A DNA stretch of 41,385 nucleotides from Lachnospiraceae bacterium EP-SM-12S-S03 (GTDB lineage: Bacteria > Bacillota > Clostridia > Lachnospirales > Lachnospiraceae). The notes under the pieces are model-generated. The model was not told where the DNA came from, did no database searches, and worked only from the letters and a program-made list of their open reading frames with translations. Both the position numbers and the translations under genes were made by a program. The stretch's first letter is position 1. Each line of letters starts with the position of its first letter. The DNA lies in assembly GCA_020540725.1 (NCBI GenBank), contig JAJBSL010000020.1, positions 1-41,385 on the forward strand. The letters run 5' to 3'. Positions 1-12,122 of the stretch are shown one piece after another.

Positions 1-45
1 ATGGTTGTCGTTAGCCATCTTTTTCTCTTTTTATGGGAAAGTTTT

Positions 46-83
46 GGGGGCAGATGCAACTCGTACGAGTCACATCTACCCCC
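46..83. other. Hairpin with nested palindrome
   Basis: GGGGG at 46-50 pairs with CCCCC at 79-83. Inside, AGATG pairs with CATCT, and a perfect 12-bp palindrome, ACTCGTACGAGT (59-70), forms the tip. There is no T-run on either side, so it is not an ordinary terminator. The rest of 1-162 shows no credible gene. The short string TCGTACGAG recurs just downstream of the lacZ promoter (about 1305-1313), which may be chance. Confidence 0.45.
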
Positions 84-162
84 TATTTAGAACTATCTAT
101 TTCCCGACAGCCCCTTGTAGAAAAGATTGCAGAATAGAAGTCAAGGTAGAGATTCGACTTTG

Positions 163-348
163 ATGAAAATAGCATGTGGATGCGCAAAATTGCGCGCTCA
201 CATGCTATTTTTCATGATATAGGAAATTCCTTCGGAATCCTATATCATAAAAAACACACTTCGTGTGTGGATGCGCAGCTCGCGGCAAGGAGTTTATTAC
301 TTCGTAACCGCTCGCGCGCGCAGATTGCACAGTTGTGCAATCTTTTTT
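163..348. repeat. Array of four tandem hairpins, probable intergenic repeat element
   Basis: Four inverted repeats follow each other. The first has arms at 163-178 and 199-215 around GCGCAAAATTGCGC. The second has arms ATGATATAGGA (214-224) and TCCTATATCAT (238-248) with an inner ATTCC/GGAAT stem. The third is ACACAC-TTC-GTGTGT (254-268). The fourth is GATTGCAC...GTGCAATC (323-342) followed by TTTTTT, which looks like a plus-strand terminator. GC-rich GATGCGCA-type linkers separate them. No open reading frame explains this stretch. The build resembles multi-hairpin intergenic repeats of Lachnospiraceae, but copy number cannot be judged from this window. Confidence 0.55.
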
Positions 349-379
349 GTTAGGCAGGACTATGCAATCCTTAGTTTTA

Positions 380-1030
380 TCAGATGCTGTTTGTGCGAGA
401 GGCGTGGGCAGTTGTACAATCTCTTTCATATCCTTTGAATATCTTTCGAAATAAAAAAGCTTCTGCATATGTAAAAATCGCAAAGCCAAAGATACAGCCG
501 ATGATTAATACGAAAAATGATGTATACACAGAATACATGATAAGAAATATTACCGGAATGTTCAATAACACAAGAAACAAGAAATAACCGGCTTGTGTAA
601 TGATCATGTGAGGAATATGCATCCAAATCTGTTTGAAAGAGAATTGGAATCTGGCCAGTATCGGAAAGAAGTATTTTGCGCACACAATAATGGAAATTAG
701 AAAAATAGTAGCAAGTGTACGTAAAAAAAGATAAAAGGTTCCGTTGGCCTGAAAGGAGATAAAGATGTTAGCTCCCATCAATGTTCCCGCCAAAAGAAAC
801 AAAAGAAAAGCAGGGGTTGCAATTTTAAAATTTTGTCGAAATGACCGAAAGAAATCTCTTGCAACATAAGACTCTTCGTTTTTGACCATTTTCAAATTCA
901 CAGAATATAATGCCGTGACAGAAGCTCCCAAAGTGATGACGGGTAAAGAGGTAATAATAAAAAGAAAATTTAACAATAAGAAATCACTTATGCGGGAGAA
1001 TAAATTCATGATTTTAAAATCTTGATTCAT
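380..1030 (-). CDS. YesL/DUF624-family membrane protein
   Basis: This is a 216-residue integral membrane protein. The N-terminal block (a short amphipathic start, then a segment with TSLPVITLGAS) is the signature of the YesL/DUF624 family, whose members usually sit beside carbohydrate ABC transporters; their exact role is not known. About five hydrophobic segments are visible, near residues 15-40, 70-90, 100-125, 140-165 and 168-190. The ATG at 1030 is preferred over a GTG at 1042, because AGGAAAG lies directly against the GTG and about 13 bases before the ATG. The gene is divergent from the beta-galactosidase operon, which fits the family context. The last residues run into a sequence resembling the neighbouring repeat (see findings), so the C-terminus may have been altered. 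Confidence 0.75.
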   Translation of the reverse strand: MNQDFKIMNLFSRISDFLLLNFLFIITSLPVITLGASVTALYSVNLKMVKNEESYVARDFFRSFRQNFKIATPAFLLFLLAGTLMGANIFISFQANGTFYLFLRTLATIFLISIIVCAKYFFPILARFQFSFKQIWMHIPHMIITQAGYFLFLVLLNIPVIFLIMYSVYTSFFVLIIGCIFGFAIFTYAEAFLFRKIFKGYERDCTTAHASRTNSI

Positions 1031-1063
1031 ATGAGATACCACTCTTTCCTATTATTTTTTTAC

Positions 1064-1092
1064 AGTATAAATCATAATTGATAAAAATACAA
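1064..1092 (-). promoter_or_regulatory. Promoter of the YesL gene
   Basis: On the minus strand TTGTAT (1092-1087) and TATACT (1069-1064) are separated by 17 bases. They lie about 35 bases before the YesL start codon. Confidence 0.5.
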
Positions 1093-1112
1093 TGGAATAT
1101 CAATAATTTAAC

Positions 1113-1128
1113 TGATAAAATTTTATCA
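1113..1128. promoter_or_regulatory. 16-bp perfect palindrome, candidate operator
   Basis: TGATAAAATTTTATCA is a perfect palindrome in the divergent YesL/lacZ intergenic region, about 20 bases upstream of the YesL -35 box. Half-sites reading TGATAAAAAT recur at about 1079-1088, inside the YesL promoter, and at 1221-1230. This suggests a regulator bound between the two divergent transcripts. Its identity is unknown. Confidence 0.4.
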
Positions 1129-1273
1129 AAATATCGCATATTATTACTGGTTTTGAGGTGATATATATATTTATGTGTGAAAAGTTATGGTGAAAATGCA
1201 CAAAAAAATAGATGTGATATTGATAAAAATGTAAGAAAAATAGAAAAATGAGGAATAGATTGCGAGTAAAATA

Positions 1274-1302
1274 TTGACTTATTACTAGTAAAATGATAAT
1301 GT
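1274..1302 (+). promoter_or_regulatory. Promoter of the beta-galactosidase operon
   Basis: TTGACT (1274-1279) is followed by GATAAT (1295-1300, spacer 15) or by TAATGT (1297-1302, spacer 17, with TG extension). The 10-bp palindrome TTACTAGTAA (1282-1291) lies between the boxes, where a repressor would block polymerase. Confidence 0.5.
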
Positions 1303-1304
1303 AA

Positions 1305-5231
<3,927 letters not shown>

Positions 5232-5232
<1 letters not shown>

Positions 5233-6053
5233 TGAAGAAATTTGGTAAAGTATTCTGTTATGTGGTTTTGACAATTAGTGCGTTCCTCTCCTTGTTTCCG
5301 TTTTATTTTATGTTTGTATCGGGAACAAATACAAATAATCAGATTCTTTCCGTACCGCCGAAACTGACTCCGGGAACGGAACTTTTGAATAACTTTTCGA
5401 TTTTGAATGGAAAAGTGGATCTGCTGACAAGTACATTTAATACATTGTTTATTTCAGTTGTGTATACATTGCTTGCGCTTTTGTTATTCTCAGCGGCAGG
5501 ATATGCGCTTGCGAAATTTGAATTTAAAGGAAAAGGAATCATTTTCGGATTTATCATGGGTTCCATGATGATTCCTTCCCTCGTAATGTATGTGCCGTTA
5601 TTTGAAATGATGATTGAGCTTAATATGACGGACAGTCATTGGGCAGTCATCCTTCCGCTTCTTGCAAATGCGTTCGGTATTTTCCTTATGCGGCAGAACA
5701 TGATGAATTTCCCGACTGCGCTTATGGAAGCGGGAAGAATTGACGGTGTCAGTGAATTGGGGATTTTTGCAAGGATTGTATTACCGAATATCAAACCGGC
5801 GCTTGGCGCTTTGGTCATTTATATGTTTACAAGTATGTGGAACAACTTTATGTGGCCGTTGATCATTCTCGGAAGCGAAGATAAATACACACTTCCGATT
5901 GCCCTCGCAATGCTGGATGGTAACCCGACAAACAAAGACTATGCGGTAATTTTACTTGCAACAGCCGTAGCAACGCTGCCGATTCTGATCCTTTTCCTGG
6001 TATTCCAGAAACAGTTTGTAGCAGGTGTTATGGGTGGAGCAGTGAAAGAATAG
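5232..6053 (+). CDS. Sugar ABC transporter permease, MalG type
   Basis: This 273-residue protein is the second CUT1 permease subunit. It has six hydrophobic segments and a conserved EAA loop at about residues 165-185 (EAGRIDGV... with the downstream Pro). Start and stop overlap with its partner (TAATG) indicates coupled synthesis in a one-to-one ratio. It would pair with the preceding MalF-type subunit and receive sugar from the lipoprotein encoded 14 bases downstream. Confidence 0.92.
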
Positions 6054-6067
6054 AAGGAGGAAAAATA

Positions 6068-7354
6068 ATGAAAAAGAGAATGAAGAAAGTCATAGCATTG
6101 ACTATGGCGGCAGCGATGACGGCATCGCTTGCGTTGACCGGATGCGGCGGAAAGAAAAAAAGTGCAGACGGTGAAAAAGTGATTTCTGTATGGGCGTGGG
6201 ACGTAGCCCTGATGCAGTTACAGGATGCGGCAAAGGAATATCAAAAGGATCATCCGGATGTGAAATTTGAGTTTGAAGAAATGGGAACAGATCAGATTTA
6301 TAAGAAGCTATCCACTTCTCTTGCAACAGGAAACGGAATCGCAGATATTATTGCAATTGAAGGAGATGTACTCCCGGGATATGCAGACAAGTTCCCGGAA
6401 GGTTTCCTGGATGTTTCAGATGTTGTGGACAAAGATAATTTCCTTGCCTCAAAAGTCTCGGAAGTAACATACAAAGATAAAGTACATGCATTTCCGTGGG
6501 ATGCGGGCCCGGTAGGTTTGTTCTATCGAACAGATTACTTTGAACAGGCAGGTGTAAATCCGGAAGATATTCAGACATGGGATGACCTGATAGAAGCAGG
6601 TAAAAAAATTGAGGCAACCTGTAAAACACCAAAAGGAGATCCGGTAAAAATGCTCCCGGTAGATCCAAAGAAGAGTTCGTTATATTCCCTAATCCGTGGA
6701 CAGTTTGGCTTAGGCGTATTTGACGAAGAAGGAAATCCACAGGTGGATTCCGAAGAATCGATTGCGGCGATGGAGATGGCAGATAAGATTTATGATTCAG
6801 GCATTGTATTAAATTATAACGGATGGGATGAATATGAGCAGACTGTAGTAAATGAATCTGTAGCATGTATTCCGGAAGCTGTCTGGATGATCGGAACAAT
6901 TAAGGATAAAGGGCCTCAGACAGAAGGAAAATGGTCGGCAATTGATCTTCCTAAGATCGAAGGCGGTCAGTACAGCGTAAGCAACGGTGGTGCAACTGCT
7001 GCAATCAACGCCAAAACAGAAGTTCCGGATGAATGCAAAGATTTCTTGAAATTTGCAATGACAGATACAAAACTTCAGGCAGACGGATTTGAAAAATACG
7101 GCTTATATCCTTCATACATTCCAAGTTATGAAGAAGAAGTATTCCAAAAAGGCGATGCATTCTTTGGAGAAGGTAATATCTATGAACTTTTCATTGAAAA
7201 TGGACAGAAAGTAGCAGAAATTCCGGTTTCTCCAAATTCACTGGAAGCTTCGGATTCCATCGGAGCAGCGGTATCTAAGATTTTCTTAAATGGAGAAGAT
7301 GTAGATAAGACAATGAAAGATCTGCAGAAAGAATTGGAATCAAAATTTAAGTAA
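6068..7354 (+). CDS. Sugar ABC transporter substrate-binding lipoprotein
   Basis: This 428-residue extracellular solute-binding protein (family 1) captures sugar at the cell surface for the two permeases just upstream. It opens with KKRMKK and a hydrophobic stretch ending in the lipobox LTGC, so Cys26 would be lipidated after signal cleavage. The mature part starts with a Gly/Lys linker and then the VISVWAWD strand typical of this family. A strong AGGAGG lies before the ATG. It is the last gene of the operon, followed by a terminator. No ATPase gene follows. In related Firmicutes a common MsmK/MalK ATPase encoded elsewhere serves such importers. Confidence 0.92.
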   Translation: MKKRMKKVIALTMAAAMTASLALTGCGGKKKSADGEKVISVWAWDVALMQLQDAAKEYQKDHPDVKFEFEEMGTDQIYKKLSTSLATGNGIADIIAIEGDVLPGYADKFPEGFLDVSDVVDKDNFLASKVSEVTYKDKVHAFPWDAGPVGLFYRTDYFEQAGVNPEDIQTWDDLIEAGKKIEATCKTPKGDPVKMLPVDPKKSSLYSLIRGQFGLGVFDEEGNPQVDSEESIAAMEMADKIYDSGIVLNYNGWDEYEQTVVNESVACIPEAVWMIGTIKDKGPQTEGKWSAIDLPKIEGGQYSVSNGGATAAINAKTEVPDECKDFLKFAMTDTKLQADGFEKYGLYPSYIPSYEEEVFQKGDAFFGEGNIYELFIENGQKVAEIPVSPNSLEASDSIGAAVSKIFLNGEDVDKTMKDLQKELESKFK

Positions 7355-7373
7355 AAATAACGAAAACAATCAG

Positions 7374-7407
7374 GTAAAAAAGGAGCATTTTTTGCTCCTT
7401 TTTTTCA
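7374..7407 (+). terminator. Intrinsic terminator of the lacZ-ABC operon
   Basis: AAAAAGGAGCA, a T-rich loop, then TGCTCCTTTTTTT: a stem with a long U-tract, 20 bases after the binding-protein stop codon. Confidence 0.9.
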
Positions 7408-7413
7408 CAAATA

Positions 7414-7422
7414 TGGTATAAT
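7414..7422 (+). promoter_or_regulatory. Extended -10 promoter for the EamA gene
   Basis: TGGTATAAT gives a TG extension plus a consensus -10 at 7417-7422. There is no good -35 because the preceding terminator occupies that place. It would start transcription near 7429, directly before the 5'-UTR hairpin. Confidence 0.6.
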
Positions 7423-7430
7423 ATGTAGGA

Positions 7431-7460
7431 CATCATTTCTGTGGAATCGCAGAAATGATG
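7431..7460 (+). other. 5'-UTR hairpin before the EamA gene
   Basis: CATCATTTCTG (7431-7441) and CAGAAATGATG (7450-7460) form a perfect 11-bp stem with an 8-base loop. No U-tract follows, so it is not a terminator. Because transcription likely starts at about 7429, it would sit at the very 5' end of the mRNA, where it could stabilise the transcript or be a DNA operator. Confidence 0.5.
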
Positions 7461-7511
7461 ATGCTATTTGAGAAAGGGATTGTTTAATATTAGTAAAGGA
7501 ATAGGGAACAT

Positions 7512-9387
<1,876 letters not shown>

Positions 9388-9391
9388 AAAA

Positions 9392-10411
9392 ATGGATCAA
9401 CAATTTTTAATGGATATTTTAAGCAGGATTTCTGTATCCGGATGCGAAGAACCGGTACAGGAAACTGTGAAAGATTATATGAAAGAATATGTGGATGAAG
9501 TGAGAACAGATGAGATGGGGAATGCGGTGTGCGTACTGCATCCGGAGCATCCGGTCCGAATCATGTTATCGGCCCATGCAGATGAAATAGGCCTTATTGT
9601 TACAAGGATTACTGCAGAAGGCAGAATCCAGGCTGTCGAGCGTGGCGGAATCATCCATGGGACTTACCCGGGGCAGAAAGTACAGATTCAAACACGAAAA
9701 GGCGTTGTTTATGGTGTTGTGGAAGGATGCCGTGAAACATTCCGAAAAAAAGATCTGAAAGCGGAAGATTTTCTGATTGATATCGGTGCGGCTTCCAAAG
9801 AAGATGCAGAACAGTATGTGTCATTGGGAGACACGATTGTTTTGGATTCAGGAGTGAGGAAACTTGTAAACGGAAGAATCACTTCCCGTGCTCTGGATGA
9901 TAAAATCGGTGTTTTCATTATCATGGAGGCATTGAAGCGTGCCAGAGAAAAGGGATGCGAATGCGGAATTTATGCGGCGGCCACTGTAGGGGAAGAGACA
10001 ACGAAAAACGGGGCATACTGGTGTAGTACAAGGATTCAGCCGACCCTTGCGGTTGTGGTGGATGTGACTTATTGTACGGATTATAGCGGAGCTTCTAATC
10101 CGGCAGAAACAGGAGATGTGCTTTTGGGAGGCGGACCGGTACTTTGCAATAGTCCGATCGTGGTGAAAGCGCTGAATGAGAGAATGATGGAATGTGCAGA
10201 CAGAATTGGCATCAAAGCACAGAGAGAAGCGGCAAGCCGATTGAGTTATACAGATGCGGATCAGATTCATTTTTCAAATCAGGGTGTGCCGACGGTGCTT
10301 GTATCTATTCCACTTCGAAATATGCATACGCCGGGAGAAATCGCAGATATGAAAGATGTGGAAGAGTGCATTGAACTCATAGCAGAATTTTTAAGCACAT
10401 ATACAAAATAG
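9392..10411 (+). CDS. M42-family metallo-aminopeptidase
   Basis: This 339-residue cytoplasmic protein matches the M42 glutamyl aminopeptidase/endoglucanase-M family (FrvX, YsdC, PepA relatives). These form dodecameric tetrahedral shells that trim peptides with two bound metal ions. Metal and catalytic motifs are in place: H62 and D64 in AHADEIG, D169 in ALDDKIG, the E201-E202 pair in GEET, and a C-terminal His in NMHTPGE. It begins four bases after the LacI stop, so it belongs to the same transcript. Annotation as cellulase, common for this family, is historical and unlikely. The link to the sugar genes is not obvious. Confidence 0.85.
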   Translation: MDQQFLMDILSRISVSGCEEPVQETVKDYMKEYVDEVRTDEMGNAVCVLHPEHPVRIMLSAHADEIGLIVTRITAEGRIQAVERGGIIHGTYPGQKVQIQTRKGVVYGVVEGCRETFRKKDLKAEDFLIDIGAASKEDAEQYVSLGDTIVLDSGVRKLVNGRITSRALDDKIGVFIIMEALKRAREKGCECGIYAAATVGEETTKNGAYWCSTRIQPTLAVVVDVTYCTDYSGASNPAETGDVLLGGGPVLCNSPIVVKALNERMMECADRIGIKAQREAASRLSYTDADQIHFSNQGVPTVLVSIPLRNMHTPGEIADMKDVEECIELIAEFLSTYTK

Positions 10412-10415
10412 TCAA

Positions 10416-10453
10416 AAATAAAAAGGTTGCAGAGATGCAATCTTTTTATTTTT
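10416..10453. terminator. Bidirectional terminator
   Basis: AAAAAGGTTGCA, GAGA loop, TGCAATCTTTTT (about 10419-10446), with A-tract and T-tract on either side. It lies between the convergent M42 and CNNM genes and can serve both. Confidence 0.85.
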
Positions 10454-10479
10454 GCTATATAATGGAATCGTGTTTATGC

Positions 10480-11793
10480 CTATTTTACAGTAATTGTACA
10501 CTGCTCGATCTGATGATCAGACACAAAATCAATATGAATGATAAGATTTTTTACTTCCAGATCAATATTCTGCTCGCCCTCATTGGGGATCATCCCAAGA
10601 ATATCAAAAACTAATCCGGTCAGTGTATCGTAATTTGGGAAAGAAAGATCCACATCAATTATTTTTCCCAGGTCGTTCAGGCTGATGTTGCCGAATACTT
10701 TCCAAATATTTGTTCCGATCTGTTCTGCGTATGGTTTCCGTTCTTTTGATTCGGAAGATTCGTCATTTAGTTCCCCAACCAGTTCTTCTAACAAATCATT
10801 TAATGTTACAATGCCGATCATTCCACCATACTCATCCAATACAATAGCCATAGGACATTTTGACTTTTTTAAGTTGCGGAATAGAAAATCTGCTTTGATT
10901 GTTTCCGGAACAAAGTATGCAGGATAAACGGAGGAAGCTAATACGTTTTCCTGCGTTTTATCTGCTAAACGGAAATAGTCTTTTGCATTTAAAATACCGA
11001 CAACATTATCGTAAGAGCCGTCACAAATTGGATAGAAAGTATGTCTGCTGTTATGAATGGTCCTGTCCCATACATGGATATCATCCGCTAACCAAAGAAA
11101 GGTGACGTCTGTACGCCGGGTTGCGATTTCACTTGCTGTGATATCGTTGAATTCAAAAACGTTATGAATGAATTCCTTTTCCTGCCGTTCGATTACGCCC
11201 TTTTTACTGCCGGCGTCTACTAAAATACGAATATCTTCTTCGCTGACATCTTCCTCCGCCTCGTTTGGGTCGATTCCGCATAAGCGTAAAACAAAATTTG
11301 TTGAGACAGAGAGAAACCATACGATCGGTTTAAAGATCACAGAAATACCGCTTACCAGACCGGAAATCCCCATTGCGAGCTGTTCTGATTTTTTCATGGC
11401 AATTCGTTTGGGAACCAGTTCTCCAAAGATTAATGTAAAATACGATAGTATTAATGTAATAAGCAGAACTGCGATAGTATCCAGCGTTTTTCGGGGAATC
11501 TGTACTCCGATGCCAATTACCCAATTTACCAGAGGTTCAGAGAAGTTATCTGCAGCAAACGCACTTCCTAAAAATCCGGATAAGGTAATGGCTACTTGTA
11601 TAGTGGCTAAGAATCTGGCAGGTTCTTTGATCAAATTTTCCAAACGTTTTGCTTTATGGTTTCCTTGAGAAGCTAAACGTTCCAATTTGGTTTCATTCAG
11701 TGATAAAACAGCAATCTCTGCGCTTGCAAATATTGCGTTTAGTAATATTAAAACACCTTGAAGCAATAATAAAATAAAAATAGAGTTTCCCAT
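10480..11793 (-). CDS. CNNM/CorC-family transporter (DUF21-CBS-CorC/HlyC)
   Basis: This 437-residue membrane protein has the build of CNNM/CorC magnesium exporters (S. aureus MpfA and relatives, long annotated as hemolysin or TlyC). An N-terminal DUF21 region (about residues 1-190) has four hydrophobic segments and the ASAEIAVLSLNETKL block. A CBS pair follows at about 205-330, with an EYGGMIGIVTLNDLLEELVG strand-helix. A CorC/HlyC domain ends the protein. The ATG at 11793 is preceded by AGGAAGGA; longer upstream starts lack a ribosome site. The family exports Mg2+, probably in exchange for Na+. A promoter, acidic leader peptide and terminator stand upstream and suggest attenuation (see findings). 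Confidence 0.85.
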   Translation of the reverse strand: MGNSIFILLLLQGVLILLNAIFASAEIAVLSLNETKLERLASQGNHKAKRLENLIKEPARFLATIQVAITLSGFLGSAFAADNFSEPLVNWVIGIGVQIPRKTLDTIAVLLITLILSYFTLIFGELVPKRIAMKKSEQLAMGISGLVSGISVIFKPIVWFLSVSTNFVLRLCGIDPNEAEEDVSEEDIRILVDAGSKKGVIERQEKEFIHNVFEFNDITASEIATRRTDVTFLWLADDIHVWDRTIHNSRHTFYPICDGSYDNVVGILNAKDYFRLADKTQENVLASSVYPAYFVPETIKADFLFRNLKKSKCPMAIVLDEYGGMIGIVTLNDLLEELVGELNDESSESKERKPYAEQIGTNIWKVFGNISLNDLGKIIDVDLSFPNYDTLTGLVFDILGMIPNEGEQNIDLEVKNLIIHIDFVSDHQIEQCTITVK

Positions 11794-11831
11794 ATAAAAA
11801 ATAATCCTTCCTGTAATAAAAATGATGTAAA

Positions 11832-11892
11832 GTGCTTTTTGAAAGCACAAAAACACGAGCCGTGTATCTGGATAGATGCACAGTTCGTGTTT
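11832..11892 (-). terminator. Leader terminator upstream of the CNNM gene, plus second hairpin
   Basis: On the minus strand a 14-position stem (arms 11892-11879 and 11864-11851, one A-C mismatch and one U-G wobble) is followed by TTTTT, an intrinsic terminator of moderate quality. Its 5' arm begins inside the stop codon of the leader peptide. A second, smaller hairpin (GTGCTTT/AAAGCAC, 11848-11832) follows at once. Both lie between the leader and the CNNM start, so they cannot be ending an upstream gene. Confidence 0.7.
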
Positions 11893-11962
11893 AAGTTTGT
11901 ATTGAAAACCAATTTATTTTATATGCTTGATTTGAATTGGCGTCATTGTCGCTATCGTCCAT
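11891..11962 (-). CDS. Candidate 23-residue leader peptide of the CNNM gene
   Basis: The ATG at 11962 opens a short frame reading MDDSDNDANSN... and ending ...WFSIQT. Four Asp residues fall in the first seven positions. GGAGG (11980-11976) precedes it with an unusually long 13-base spacing. The promoter just upstream would start transcription near 11990, so this frame is the first thing on the transcript. The stop codon TAA overlaps the 5' arm of the terminator. Acidic N-terminal runs are known to destabilise translating ribosomes at low Mg2+ (E. coli MgtL). Family not recognised; translation is inferred. Confidence 0.5.
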   Translation of the reverse strand: MDDSDNDANSNQAYKINWFSIQT

Positions 11963-11996
11963 TTTCGTGATGTAACCTCCTTTTTATAATTGCATA

Positions 11997-12025
11997 ATTA
12001 TAGAGTATCAAAAGTGAATAGTCAA
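11997..12025 (-). promoter_or_regulatory. Strong sigma-A promoter of the CNNM leader
   Basis: On the minus strand TTGACT (12025-12020) and a perfect TATAAT (12002-11997) are separated by 17 bases. The expected start site is near 11990, only about ten bases before the ribosome site of the leader peptide. Confidence 0.8.
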
Positions 12026-12065
12026 TAAAATCAAGATAAAAAATATATAAAATCCCAATGATTGT

Positions 12066-12114
12066 CAAAAAAAGAGTGCTTGAATCTGTATGTAACGCAG
12101 GATCCAAGCACTCT
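12066..12114 (-). terminator. Terminator of the PurF-like gene
   Basis: On the minus strand AGAGTGCTTGGATC pairs with GATTCAAGCACTCT-like sequence (arms 12114-12105 and 12082-12073) around a 22-base loop region, followed by TTTTTTT. It lies ten bases after the PurF-like stop codon. Confidence 0.88.
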
Positions 12115-12122
12115 ATTAGGGA

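Noticed and set aside
1..18. Possible start of a minus-strand gene (ATG at 18-16, reading M-A-N-D-N-H off the window edge)
   Set aside because: Only six codons are visible and the ribosome site is weak; it cannot be supported without the flanking sequence.
205..489. 94-codon minus-strand frame across the hairpin array
   Set aside because: It runs through inverted repeats and overlaps the YesL gene in another frame, with no ribosome site or family resemblance.
7431..7460. UTR hairpin before the EamA gene as a riboswitch
   Set aside because: A single simple stem-loop without conserved loop sequence or alternative terminator; it is listed only as a hairpin.
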